The position numbers and the translations under genes are program-made. The notes under the pieces are model-generated. The model had not been told where the DNA came from. It did not search any database and saw only the letters and a program-made list of their open reading frames with translations. A DNA stretch of 64,000 bases from contig NC_135170.1 of NCBI RefSeq assembly GCF_041146795.1, forward strand, positions 8,141,533-8,205,532. The letters run 5' to 3'. Within the stretch, counting starts at the first letter, position 1, and every line of letters starts with the position of its first letter. The DNA is from Maylandia zebra (taxonomy: Eukaryota; Chordata; Actinopteri; Cichliformes; Cichlidae). Of this stretch, positions 20,401 through 32,921 are shown piece after piece.

Positions 20401-21260
20401 ATTTTAAAAAGTGACCTGCAGTGTAAATGCCATGTCACAGTATCAGGTTGCATTGTCTCTTGCCACTTGTAGGGCCCTCAATTATATGGGTGGGAACAGA
20501 ATTTGTGTAGGCATCAGTTCACTGTAGGAAATAATTTCGCGAGCTATTGACCTGTTAATAACGACTATCAATCTCATCTTGAATGTATTTCTTGGCCTAT
20601 AATATGACTATTTTGCATTACCTCTGTGCCATTTTTATTGACTCTGAGCATTTTTAATAATCATCAGTCACTGATGTTTTCAGCTGCATAATGTTTTGTC
20701 AGGGTTTATCATGCAGTGCAGTGCATTACAAAGTTCCAAGATACAAAGCATGACTGCAACTTAAAATATTAATCTTTAGAGTACACACAAAAAACTGACA
20801 GAATAAGTTCCAAGACCCAATGAAGTAGATCTATTGGATATCAGAGGGGAATTCAGGTGTGAGCTGAAAGAGTTTGTGGTTTTCTGAGGAGTCAGTGGAA
20901 AGTGGGCAGCAGGATTTCGTCTCTGAGTAGTCAGCTGGTTGAACAAAGAACAAAGATCACCAGGATTTACAGACTTGGTGATCTAGAGGATGAGGAATAT
21001 AGGATGAGCATACTTGAAGCAATAGCTATCTAAGAAGATGTATAACATTGTTTTTGAAATATGTAACATTTGTCAAAGTATTAGAATTAAAACATCTCTT
21101 ATATCAACATTTACAAAAAGAGATTTGTTGGTTCATCAGTTTTCCAGTATATTCTGTAAATTATGTTAATTGCTGTCTTTCACTCAGAACTGTGATTTTT
21201 ATTACCGGTATAAGTAAAATATTTAACATGTCTACTGAAAATGAATTTCTAGAAACCATT
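20401..21260. other. No gene seen
   Basis: Non-coding sequence without recognised repeats or exons. Confidence 0.4.
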
Positions 21261-21566
21261 GGGGCGATCGTGGCTCAAGAGTTGGGAGCTCGCCTTGTAA
21301 TCGGAAGGTTGCCGGTTCGAGCCCCGGCTTGGACAGTCTCGGTCGTTGTGTCCTTGGGCAAGACACTTCACCCGTTGCCTACTGGTGGTGGTCAGAGGGC
21401 CAGGTGGCGTCAGTGTCCGGCAGCCTCGCCTCTGTCAGTGCGCCCCAGGGTGGCTGTGGCTACAATGTAGCTTGCCATCACCAGTGTGTGAATGGGTGGA
21501 TGACTGGATATGTAAAGCGCTTTGGGGTCCTTAGGGACTAGTAAAGCGCTATATAAATACAGGCCA
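21261..21566 (+). repeat. tRNA-derived SINE, AFC-like, copy 1
   Basis: The head GGGGCGATCGTGGCTCAAGA contains a box-A-like segment, and GGTTCGAGCC (21314-21323) is a consensus RNA polymerase III box B. The tail AAAGCGCTATATAAATACAG resembles an L2-type LINE 3' end. The sequence matches my memory of the cichlid AFC SINE family. It is a retroposed repeat, not a functional tRNA gene. Confidence 0.75.
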
Positions 21567-21599
21567 TATATATATTTAATTTTCTTACACAATGGATAC

Positions 21600-21600
<1 letters not shown>

Positions 21601-21638
<38 letters not shown>
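21601..21638. repeat. (TA)n microsatellite
   Basis: Continuous TA dinucleotides. Confidence 0.95.
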
Positions 21639-21639
<1 letters not shown>

Positions 21640-21642
<3 letters not shown>

Positions 21643-22585
21643 CTAATGTCTTCCCTTACCTTTGCATGTTATACATAATTATTCTGGTATCAAACATAGA
21701 ATGGTCTACTGAAGAGGAATACCAACATGTCATTGCAACAGTGTTAATAAATAAACTAAATTATTTTGTATTGATTCATATTTTGAATGTTACCTTATTA
21801 AGAATATACTAAAAGTAATAATTGTACAAGAGAAATAAATGTAATTGCCTTGTTTATTATATGCCAATAATTTCCACTGAATTTACTGTTTATCAACTTT
21901 AGAAATATGCAGCTGATGAAATAAATGAAGGTTAAATAAAGCTGTTTTTTTATTCCTGCTCCTCTGAATTCCAGGAAACTCTTTCCGTGTTTTTCAAACC
22001 AGGCTGGCATTCACCGTCCCACACACAAAGGCTTTGTTGGAGGCCTGTCCGGCTGTATAGTGTGTTTATAGTCATTTCCTTTTCTTCCTGAGCTGTTAAA
22101 ATTCACACATACTCAGACACACACGCATACACACATAGTTACATGCATGCACACACACACACGAACACACACACACACACACACAGTAGTAGTGTTATTT
22201 CTTTACATCTCAATTTAAAGTTAGTTTGATTTCATATATTCTCCATTCTAGAGCTTCAACAGTTTTACCATTTTACATCCAATATCTGTGCTACCTAGTC
22301 CAGTGTGTATTTTTTTAACTGTATTTTTTTTTAACAGATCTTGAACTTGAAACAGATCAGAGATTGTATGTGCATATGAAAGCATTTGGTTTAAAAAAGG
22401 GTTGCTGAATTCAGTTCCCCCCTCCACTGCTGCCACCACTTCCCCCAGGCCATTCCGCACTAGACAAGGGCCAGACTGCCAACAGTTTACAAGCTGTCTG
22501 TCTGTCTCAAGTTCAACTTCAACATTCAACCTGGAGAACAAAAAAATCAGTCTGCAATGCACACAGAGAAGGATGGCTAAAGATG

Positions 22586-22681
<96 letters not shown>

Positions 22682-24090
22682 ATCTGCAGTCTGTTAAACA
22701 CGAATTTGAGACGGGGAAAAAAAGAGCTACAGTCCTGCATTCCTGATGTAAAGCATACCCTAGAGAAGGTGTGTGTGTGTAGTGAATTGACACTTTGTTT
22801 TATGCCTCTAAATCATAATTTGTACTTAGTATAATTTATTGACTTTAGAATAACTGAATTTCATTGAGTATTCATTAGGTTTAGTTGTGTAATTTGTAAA
22901 GCTTAGGGGTGATAAATAATGGTTTAATTTTGAAATTTTATACTGTTTTCCAGGCTTTATGCAGCCTTACTCATAACTCGGCTAAAGTATTTTATCATAC
23001 TTTTTAGAATAAATACATTATCAATTTAAGTTAAGTTCTTTGATTTAAATTATTCAATTATAGAATTTAATTCTTATTTTATTTTTTTGTTGTTTTTTGT
23101 GTTTATTTATGCTAAATAAAACATGACATTGCATACCTCTGTACACAGGCAAACTACAAAGTAAAGGCAAGTTTCCTGAGGTCACAGGTATAGTGTGATA
23201 CTATCTAGCTCGCTGATCTCTTATATTAATCTCTAAACATGTTTGTGGTTGTACAAGTCAATCTTTTTAAAGCTGTCTTCCATGTATAAATTTATTTGCA
23301 CACATAATGCATCTGATAATGAAATCATTGTGACCCCCCTTAAGTATAATATTTAATTTCACTTCACACCACTGTCAATCCCAGCTGTGGATAAATGTGT
23401 ATAGGCAGCTTTCTTTTGAACATCTTTCTTTTCTTTTTTATGCCATTTCTTTTTTTGTTGTTGTTGTTTTAAGTCTAGTCAATTTAGTCTCTAAAAAAAT
23501 GGTTGGTTGGATCCAATGTTGAATTTTGACTAAGTATATAATATAATTTAACAAATATTAAAATTCCTCTGCAAAATATTAGCTGTGCACTGATATATAA
23601 ACATATAAATGCCAGTGATGCGTGATAACCCTGAAAATTCCACAGTGAAAATGATCCACTCCTTTGAAAGCATAATAACTTCATTGAAACCCTTCCTGAA
23701 TAAAAGTACTGAATAATAATCTATAAAATGCACTTAATCATTAATAAAATAAATAAAGTAAATTTGAATGTTCTTTCTGATTCTTTCATATGTGTGTGTT
23801 ACTGCATTCATTTTTAAATTGAAGATCACTTTACTTATATTTCAGATTTTTTATGTTTTATTGATTATATATTTTTTATTTATTTATTTACCCTTGGTGT
23901 TTTTTGCTCTTAATTTTGTGACATTTTCAACAGATATTGTCAAGTTCTTAAAGAGTTACATAAAATTATAGTCTTGAGTCCTGCATTTTTTCTATTTTAC
24001 TAGGAACATGGGCAATAGGTACAGTAATTTGTGGAAACATATGACAACATGACTCCTACCAAAGCTTTCTTGTAATATCTTTAATATCTT
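21640..24090. other. AT-rich non-coding DNA with (CA)n and (TG)n microsatellites
   Basis: A CA tract lies at about 22149-22187 and a long TG tract at about 22586-22680. Open frames across the TG tract are artefacts of the repeat. I see no exon or recognised transposon. Confidence 0.5.
22586..22680 (+). repeat. (TG)n microsatellite, about 95 bp
   Basis: An uninterrupted TG array followed by CATCTGCAG. Confidence 0.95.
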
Positions 24091-24094
24091 TATC

Positions 24095-24400
24095 TTTAAT
24101 ATCTTGTATAACTAGCTCGGCATTCCAGCTCTTCTTTAGATGCTGATTGCCTTTTATTCCATTCTCTTTCATGATGATCCCACACTGATTTAATAATTAT
24201 GAGGTCAGGTCTCTGGGTAGGAGTGTCCATTGTGTGTTTTTAAATCCAACGCATCTGCAGTTTGTAATGCTGTTTCTCTTCCTTAAAATGTCTTCTTGAC
24301 AGCAATGGTTTCTGACCTGCATTGCCTTCCATGCCAAGATATGCCAACTATTCAGCGATACTCCTTGAAATAACCCACGGTGAAAAAAATGACTGTTGAA
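24095..24400 (-). pseudogene. Tc1-like transposase C-terminal relic
   Basis: On the minus strand the broken frame gives QRPDLIIIKSVWDHHERE, then NKRQSASKEELECR. It resembles the Tc1 family pattern SPDLNxIExVWD...REWNKRQ..SKEEL. Stops interrupt it and no terminal repeat was found. Confidence 0.5.
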
Positions 24401-24701
24401 TTGTGTTATCATTATCATTTTTATAGATTCAGCTAAAGAAATGGGGGTGGAGAGGATTATTTTTGTGGCAGGCTGCTAGTAACTAAGTGTATAAATTTTT
24501 AGTGCTTGTCTGTTATGTGTTTAAACAACACTGGTTCCTACCTTCAGTTAGATACCTTTTTATTTTTTCAGTGGTTATTAAATGAGTGTTAAGTGGCTTA
24601 AAAAACAAACAAAAAATAAAAATTCCTCTGACAACGGCCAGGTACAAGTAGTGGCCTGAAAAGTCAGTGAAAATATAGCAATTATCATAAGACCTTCAAA
24701 A

Positions 24702-26924
24702 CAGTGGTGTGTCTAGAAAATTTTTGTTGGGGGGGGCCAGGTAGGGGCACAGATTTGGAGAAGGGTGGCAGATGTAATTGGCAGATAATGTTTAAAAAAA
24801 ATTCAACAATCCTATAATACAATACAATCTTCTCACAAACTGGTGTTTGATTTTGAAACAGGAAAAAAGTGTGGAAACAAATGAAAAGACTAACATTTGA
24901 ATAAAACCTGAAAGCAAGTAAATACTTTCTATGCTGCCTTATGGTAAACTTTGGTAATATTGATCAAGAGCAACACTGGCTGATGATGAAATACAGTCAG
25001 CTGGCATGGTGACACTGCCAGTATTAACCTGCAGGGCTGGACTGGGACAGAAAATCGGGCATTTTGACTATAGACCGGCCCACCAGGTATTAAAGCCATA
25101 AAGACTTTGAATGAAAACAAATGCTGTTGTGACAGTGCCCATATGGAAAAGAAATAGTAAAAACTTATATGATTTACTCATGAAAGTGGCCACTTTCTTA
25201 TTACTTTCATATATTGTTTTAGTATCCAAAACATACAAGATTCATTATATAATCTTTCAAGGGATCTTATATCTGTTTTTACTCTTTCATGCTTTTCATA
25301 CAAGTTTCACACAAGACAGATACAAACTTTATAAAATTTATATATATCTTTTCCATATGTACACTGTCTTGTTGGTATATGTATGATTTCTATACATTTT
25401 ACATCAGATAAAAACTTTGGTTGTAAGATTTAGATAATTATTTAATAAAAGCTAGATATTTTAAATGAGAATAAGAAAGAAAAGTATTTCTTTGTGCCCC
25501 ACCTTTCCTGTTAATGCCCTACCTGCCCCCCTGGCAAAACTTTCCTAGACCCGCCCCTGCACAGTTACCAGCTGTCAGCTACATAAAAAAAGGATCCTGG
25601 TGTTATTTGTCTCTCAGATACAGTTCATAACTTCAACTCATTCATGTGAACTAAAAGGTAAACCTGTTTCTCCATCACCTGTTCAGCTCCGATGATTCAG
25701 TAAGGACATCTCCTGGTTTCATCTTCATGTTTCCCTCTCACCAGATAACCAAACCGACATCATGACCAGCAGCTTTACAGCTGTGGCTCCAGCCAACATC
25801 AGCTGATACTAGAAATTAATATTAAATAAATTCTAACATCAGCTGATCAAGCTTAAATGTGCTGCTGTTGTTTAGTGCGACATCTGCTGGTTTCCTCTTT
25901 CTGGCACAAAGTGGGTGATAAATAAACAAGAGAGAAAAGCCGATCAGCTGATCATTGATCAGTTTCATGATTGAAGTAGCAACAGGAGAGGGGGGGGGGG
26001 GGGAGAATGAGAGAAGTTCACTATCAGTAAAATCACAGCACCCACCCAGCTGTGTAGAAACTCCGTCAAGCTGGCTAGAACGCAGTATGAGTTATTGTAA
26101 CTGACAGTAAAAAGTCAGCACAACGAAAATAAACTCCACCTAAACTTGGTTTATATCTGACCCACATAGACTGCAGGTCATAACTTCTTACCTGAAGCTC
26201 AGTTCACCTGACACTCGGACTGGCGGCTGCCTCTGGGCTCTCCTCCTGCCTCCCCTTCCCTCATCCACCTGCTGGCCTCTGTGGAAGCCCTGCCATAGCC
26301 ACCACCAAACAACTGAGTTATTTTTACACATCGACCTGCATCTGGCCAATCCACCACCTCTCATTGTTCATGCCATTACAAAAAAAAATAAAAAATAAGT
26401 CACCGGGCATATGCCCGGTATGCCCGATGGCCAGTCCAGCTATGTTAACCTGCAACCAAATCTGCAGCTCCATACAGCAATGTTACGACTTAGATTATAT
26501 CTTATAACGCATAACTCTTATGTTAGCTCCCCTCAGTAGCATACTGTCTGAAATATTCGACGGCTGCAATAATTCTTTAAGTGTTATTTTTTCCTTGGTA
26601 TTCTAATTTCACCGAAGTTTACTAAACTCAACAAACTTAATATTACTTACCGGGACATTTATTCTTTCACCGAAAAATTGTTTCCTGCAGTGCCGTCTTT
26701 CGTGCTTGGCTCTCCTACCTTTGCTAAAGTGATGCACATAGCGCAGAAGCCGATGCTGCATTCACTTACACTCGGATATCTGAGCTTCACCGTGAAAACA
26801 TAATCGTACATTTGATATTTGATTGAATTTTATTGTTTTGCCTTTGGGGTGGCACCTGGGGTGGCCAGTCTGGTTGGGGGGGTGGCCTGTGCCCCCCCAG
26901 GCCACCCTGCTGGACACGCCACTG
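24702..26924. mobile_element. hAT non-autonomous element, copy 2 (2223 bp, inverse orientation)
   Basis: The ends are CAGTGGTGTGTCTAG and CTGGACACGCCACTG, with an exact 8-bp duplication CTTCAAAA at 24694-24701 and 26925-26932. Both terminal regions match copy 1 in reverse complement. Copy 2 holds about 1 kb of extra interior, including a poly-G run near 25990 and other repeat scraps (for example CCTAGACCCGCCCCTG at 25544-25559). No transposase ORF. Confidence 0.87.
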
Positions 26925-27016
26925 CTTCAAAAAACTATGGCTCAAGCACAATCTTAAAAATGACAAGTTTTGCTCCTAGTAAGGAAAATATAAAGAAATA
27001 AGGGGTGGCTCTAGAC

Positions 27017-27542
27017 CAGGGGTCTCAAACTCGTGGCCCGGGAGCCACTTGAGGCCCACGTCACCCCTACATGCATATCGATGTGAAGAAATACAATGCA
27101 ATTTTGCCCTTGAAGTTACTTTTTTTGCTTGGGAGGATTCGTTTGTTGTTGAGTGCAATGTTAAAATAAGTTATTTAAAAAGCAAAAAATGATTTAATAT
27201 GAAAGCAATATGAGAAGAGAGTACAAACATCCGGATTGGCTGTGTTAGTTCAGTGAGACAGTTATTTGTCACTGGCTGTCAAAAACTAATATATACACTT
27301 ATGTCTGCATTTTTATTTTGTTAAATACAAACAAAATGATAGCAGAAGTGCTGCCACGTGTCTGGTCAGAAAGAGAGTACCAATGTATTTATTTGGTAGT
27401 TCAATGAAAGGCTTCAGTTAGTTACTGTAAGCGTGAGGGAAAAAATTGTATTCACAATTGAAGTTAAATTTACTAGTTGAACACTAAAGTGGCCCTCCAA
27501 TGAGATGACAGTACCAGCAGTGGCCCACAGCTCAGACCCCTG
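27017..27542. mobile_element. hAT MITE (526 bp)
   Basis: The left end is CAGGGGTCTCAAACTC; the right end in reverse complement is CAGGGGTCTGAGCTG. Flanking octamers CTCTAGAC and CCCCAGAC match at six of eight positions, suggesting an aged target duplication. Confidence 0.65.
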
Positions 27543-27899
27543 CCCCAGACTTTTGCATACTACATTAGATGCTGCATGCCTTTTTTTCTTTAGTAAAGAT
27601 AAAAAGGCATGCTAAGTGAAAGACATATTTAAAATGCATGTGTGGATTAAAGGGATTTTCTATAGTTATGTGTGAATAAAGTGATAGCATGGTCCAGCTC
27701 AAAGGCTTGCTCTTTCCTCTCCTCCTCCTCGCTGGTATGCAAAATAAAGGGGAGAAGTAACTTTGTGAGCTTCAGGTCTTCCATCAATTTTGTTGGTTTT
27801 AAAGAAGGAAAGAGATGAAGCAGTAAAGAAAGTAAACAGACCAGCAGAACACACTGCTATTTGTGAAGTTCAGTGTTAATTTTTAATGGTAACACACAT

Positions 27900-28200
27900 G
27901 GGGCGATTGTGGCTCAAGAGTTGGCAGTTCGTCTTGTAATCGGAAGGTTGCTGGTTCTCGGTCGTTGTGTCCTTGGGCAAGACCCTTCACCCGTTGCCTA
28001 CTAGTGGTGATCAAAGGGCCCGGTGGGGTCAGTGTCCGGCAGCCTCGCCTCTGTCAGTGCACCCCAGGGTGGCTGTGGCTACAATGTAGCTTGCCATCAC
28101 CAGTGTGTGAATGTGTGGATGACTGAATGTAGTGTAAAGCGCTTTGGGGTCCTTAGGGACTAAGTAAAGCGCTATACAAATACAGGCCATTTACCATTTA
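27900..28200 (+). repeat. tRNA-derived SINE, AFC-like, copy 2
   Basis: It matches 21261-21566 from GGGGCGATTGTGGCTCAAGA to the GCGCTATACAAATACAGG tail. It lacks the box-B portion (GGTTCGAGCCC...), a deletion that would remove its internal promoter. Confidence 0.75.
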
Positions 28201-29490
28201 CATGCATGTGCCTCATTTTGAAATATAAAGTATTATTTTCTTGATAGAAGCAATTAATCAACTCTTCATATATGTACCCAGCAGTTCAATTATGTGCATT
28301 CCCTGGTGCAGCCTGCTTTAAGCAAAAATAACTACTGCTGTCCAGTTCATTCTAATTAATACATTGTATGCTTTAATGTACACTTGACCCTGGAGTTTCA
28401 CTTCAGTTCTGCCAAATCGCCCTGGCAAAGCAAATAAAGTTGTATTTAATATTGTATTTCAATTTTTAACACTGTATTCTAAGCCACATATTTGAGCCTG
28501 TAGATATTACTGTAAAAATCTTCCTGCACACAGAAATCTCACATTTCATCTTTGATTGTATCTGAAGCATGTGTATACATATTCTATTTGTTTAATACAA
28601 TTAACTGACTTCAAGCAAAGTATCCAATGAAAGAGAACTAAGAACTTTTAGAAGCAGGTCTGTTGAAGCAATTAACTTCAATTTGACAGGAACACAAAAA
28701 GTGCATGCATTTAACACCAGTCAAGTTTTACAGAAGCATTTTCCTTTATAGTTTTACTTAAACTATTATATTTTTGCTGTCACCCCATGAAATTTATAGT
28801 CAGCACTCCTTGAGTGGACTTGGACTTTCTTTAAAAAGTCTACAGTGTCACTTCCATGAAATGTGCAGATGAAATGCTCAGTGCAATGAAAACCATTTTC
28901 TGGTGGACTGAAATGTTCTCATTTAAAATACATTGCCCAATGAAGCAAAAAAATAAATAAAATAAAATAAAAATTACGGCCATGAAAAAGAAGCCATCAA
29001 TATGATTTTGTGTAAATTATTTCTGGGGATTCATGGTAGAGATTTGGATATAGACCAAAACTGTTTTAAGACAAGAAATTCTGAAAAGTGTTTTTATTCA
29101 ATAACAATTCCTGAATTTTAAAAATTTCTCTTACAATAAAATTGATTTTTCTTTGCTGCATTTCAGGTTTGTTTGACCTTTTTACAGCAGAAAAAAAAAG
29201 ACAACCTGTACCGGTGGTCAAAACCACTTGGAAGGGACCACATGGCGATCGAGAAGGCACTCCTTGATAGTCATTTGAATTTTGGGCCACGAGGGTGACC
29301 AAATGTCCCTCAGAACGTGACACAGCGTTTTTGTTCCCTGTGCTCCTGTCCCAAATCTTGAGGCACTGTGACTAGTTCTAAAGGACATTTAGAACTAGCG
29401 CTTATTAGTCTGGTTTTTACCCACATCTATGTACATGAAAGGAAAACTTTTTGTTATAGTCTGAAGAAGGTTAGCCAGTCTAATGCCCTA
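28201..29490. other. No gene recognised
   Basis: AT-rich sequence. A minus-strand frame at 29066-29323 is open for 85 codons but shows no domain I recognise and may be part of a repeat. Confidence 0.4.
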
Positions 29491-29494
29491 CTCC

Positions 29495-29665
29495 TCAGCA
29501 GATAAGATAAGATGAGGCTTGATTATTCAAGACCTTGTATGTGAGGAGCATGATTTTGAATTAAATTCTGGATTTAACAGGGAGCCAATGAAGGGAGGCC
29601 AATGCAGGAGAAATATGCTCTCTCTTTCTAGTCACTGTCAGTACTCTTGCTGCAGCAAATGTTTA
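29495..29665 (-). repeat. LINE (L2-like) C-terminal fragment
   Basis: The plus-strand text GGGAGCCAATGAAGGGAGGC and GAGAAATATGCTCTCTC is the reverse of a common teleost L2-type 3' coding region. It is short and degenerate. Confidence 0.5.
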
Positions 29666-29800
29666 ATATGATGGAAACTATCACAAACAAAAATGGAACA
29701 GCAGCATGTTCTGAGAAATCGATGTTTGGTCTTTTTTGCCAATGTTATTTTTCATTTTCACTTTGGGGGGGAAATGTTGTGTGAAATCACTTAGTATATG

Positions 29801-30488
29801 TCTCAAGGTCTGGCTGTGTGGCAGGCAGGATGGGACCCAAATGCAGGACTCGCGACCCGAAAGAGTGAACTAAGGGAGGCAGCTTTATTTTGGGTGTACA
29901 AAAATTCAAATACTAAATACAAGAAAACTAAAACAAAAGCTAGACACTAGAGACAAGGATAAAACTTGTAAACTGAGAAACTAGAATTAAGCATTGCAAG
30001 GCTCATAGAGGAACATGCAGCTATAACAGTAGCATGAAACAACAATGGACAGAGGAGAACACGGGGCTTAAATACACAAGAGAGTAATGAGGGAATGGGA
30101 AACAGGAGGGAAACACAGCTAGTGCTAATCTGACATAACAAGACGAGGAGTTAGCAAAACTGAATACATTGAACACAGGAAGCGGAACTATCAAAATAAA
30201 AAAGAGAAACACACCAACCAAAGACACACACTTTTAACACAGTGACTGGGGAGACATAAGGAACATAGAGACAAAGTTGACTATACATGAAACGTGGGAC
30301 ACGGGAAAAGCACAGACATGTGACAAGGGAACAGAGACTAAACACAGATAAATACTAAGGGAGAAAGAACTAACATCACTAAGAACTTAAGAAATAAAGA
30401 TAACCAAAACCAGAAATAACAAAAGTCAAAGAATATTAAATCAGAATCTGAAACATAAATATTGGGTCACAGACCCAGTACTGTAACA
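29801..30488 (-). mobile_element. Solo-LTR-like element, copy 3
   Basis: On the minus strand it begins TGTTACAGTACTGGG. It carries AAAATAAAGCTGCC near the 3' end and shares the CAGGCAGGATGG(GA)C block with copy 1. A 5-bp ATATG flanks both sides (29796-29800, 30489-30493). The last bases are not a clean CA. Confidence 0.62.
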
Positions 30489-30493
30489 ATATG

Positions 30494-31091
30494 TGTGTCA
30501 TAACTGGATAAAGTTTGCAAAGTTTACAAAAGCAATTGACCATAATTAAAGAATATTGGCCTGAGCATATACCAACTATTGATTGAGATCATAAGGACAA
30601 ACCAAATTGTTGGAAATATGATATGTTTAGCCTGTACAAGCTAAATGATAATCCTGTATCAGCCACAATTTATTGTATTTTTAATTTTAGTTTAGATATC
30701 AAAATTTCAGAGTAACTCTCAGCATTGTTCACCTGTCCCATGTTGTCCCACATAAACACTGTGTTTGCCCCACATTTTATTTGTTAGAATCTGGACAGCC
30801 TATGTGAATATTAAACCCTTGTTTTGGACACACAAAACTGCGTCAAAAAATGTTTCAAAGATCTTTGATTATAGCACCCTCTTAAATCCGTCGCTACATC
30901 CTCTCCCTATAAACACTTTCAAATTTATTTGAGGATAGCCCACATTGTGTGCGTTTCCAAACAAATTACCTTTAAGTGAAGTGGTTATCAAACTACTCAG
31001 CATATTCTGCATCTATAAAGCCTACTAACCACAATCTGTGTGTCTGGTAAAGACGTGATAAGATCCGACACAAGGTCCGGTGCCCCAGTTC

Positions 31092-31148
<57 letters not shown>

Positions 31149-31823
31149 GTTTATTCATTCATTTCAGTTATGTTTGAGCATTAACGTAAATGTTTAGAAC
31201 TCGGTTTATCGCCCATAAAACACAGTCAAAGGATTTGTTAAATTCAAAAAACGTTGCTCATGGTTTTCAGATTGAGGACTCAGATTTCAGCGTTGCGCAA
31301 GAAGTTCACATCAGAAATCTTTTGACTTCACCAGTGCTGAACATTTATGAAATGGAGTGGCATTTATCGATTGCCAAAGTCGCATACTTTGTCTCGCATA
31401 TATGCGAGACAAAGTTATCAAAGTATACTTTGTCTTGCATCCACACAATCAGACTATGTAAATTAAAACAGATCCCAATCGCCAGAAAGCACACTAATGT
31501 TAAAGGGCTGGACATCGCATTGAAACCATAGCGAGTAAAAACTGTGGTGAACTCATGTGTAGCTGTAATCTGTGGTGCATGGCAGTGGCCCGTATATATT
31601 GTGTGTATTGTTAGTGATGTCCCTCACACACCCCGCTATTATAAAATATTCATGGAAGACTTGATACAAGCCTGTCTGGTCACATGATTTTCAAGGTCAC
31701 CCACCCTCACGTTTGTGTTTGAGAGCTACATACAATGCAGGCTAAAAAAAAATTGTATACATACGCACAGACAATTCTGTTTTGTTCTACAGGAGCTTCT
31801 AGGATTATCTTCACGGAACATCA

Positions 31824-31882
<59 letters not shown>

Positions 31883-31940
31883 CATCACACATCACGCTCA
31901 AGGTCAGGGTCTTTTTTGTCCCTCCCCCCCACCCTCCTTA

Positions 31941-31982
<42 letters not shown>

Positions 31983-32090
31983 CTCTGTGTGTGTCTGTCT
32001 CAAACGCACGCACAGTGCAGGCTAAAAGAACTTGCAGAAAGCGCAAAGAAAATAACACGATTTGAAGTCTCTACTCAGTTTTGTTCTGGA

Positions 32091-32134
<44 letters not shown>

Positions 32135-32630
32135 CGAAATATTGAACTGATATGAATTGCTAAGTTAACTTTATTTAAAATTAAAATACTGTTCACGTTA
32201 GTTCTCTGTAATGTTAATGTTATGGATAGAATGTTCAAAAAGGGAAGAAAGGAACGAGAGTTTTTGTTTAGCATTTTTTAAATAATATTTTTATAAATAC
32301 TTTTTAACAAGTAAATATATTAAAACACATTTCCAATGTCTATGATAATAATAAGTACACTAATGATTTTTTCTTCTTCTCCCATACGCGGTTCTGTCAC
32401 AGGCATGGAAAACCAGAATGCTTGCCATTCCATGAGACAGGCTTCCACCACAGGGAGCGTTCCTCCAGAGGCAGACTTGGTAAGTGAATCTGGTCTATCG
32501 TGAACAGTTTTAATCAACAAGCGCAATATGGATTCCTCTGCTGTTTGTCTAATTTCGGATATCAGTTTTCAATGTTAAATAAAAGTTTGTTTGCCTCCTC
32601 AAGGCATAGAAAATTATTTTAAAAACATAA
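30494..32630. other. Non-coding flank 3' of hoxa13 with microsatellites
   Basis: It contains (AAT)n at about 31094-31148, (TTA)n at 31826-31881 and 32092-32131, and (CT)n at about 31946-31986. A plus-strand frame at 31190-31531 (113 codons) has no recognised domain and runs over a long palindrome, so I do not call it a gene. No hoxa11 exon was seen. Confidence 0.5.
31386..31415. repeat. 30-bp perfect palindrome
   Basis: ACTTTGTCTCGCATA is followed without a spacer by its exact reverse complement. A second palindrome, CAAAGTATACTTTG (31419-31432), follows at once and then GTCTTGCAT, a partial copy of the first arm. Confidence 0.95.
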
Positions 32631-32634
32631 CACC

Positions 32635-32640
32635 TTTATT
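32635..32640 (-). terminator. Possible hoxa13 polyadenylation signal
   Basis: AATAAA on the minus strand, about 280 bp beyond the stop codon. It is the first clear hexamer I noticed downstream; other sites are possible. Confidence 0.4.
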
Positions 32641-32921
32641 GGGGTGGGACAAAATTTATTTAGTGTTACACTGTGATTTGGTTACTGTTTTACATGCGAT
32701 ATAAACAGTATGGAGAGCATAGTAGTTATGCTATAGGCTACTTGGCACGGACAACACTGACAGTGGAAGACACACACTAGACAGATATATTATCAAAGCA
32801 GTCAGGAAAGTTCTGTAATTACAGTCTGTGAGAGGTCCCACTTCCAGTTTCTTTACTTTTTTCCATTCACTGTTAATTATCTCAACTGTTACGAATTGTC
32901 CAAAGAGCAGTGACCTGCATG

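Noticed and set aside
21261-21340. A tRNA gene
   Set aside because: Pol III boxes are present, but the unit continues into a LINE-like tail and a second copy exists at 27900. It is a SINE.
22402-22834. Long open frames of alternating Val-Cys or Thr-His residues
   Set aside because: They are translations of the TG microsatellite and have no coding character outside it.
31190-31531. A 113-codon gene near hoxa13
   Set aside because: The frame crosses a 30-bp palindrome, has no recognisable domain and no splice or promoter support.
1-32000. hoxa11 or another Hox gene downstream of hoxa13
   Set aside because: I searched by eye for WFQNRR-type codons and homeobox patterns on the minus strand and saw none. 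A short exon could still be missed without a search.
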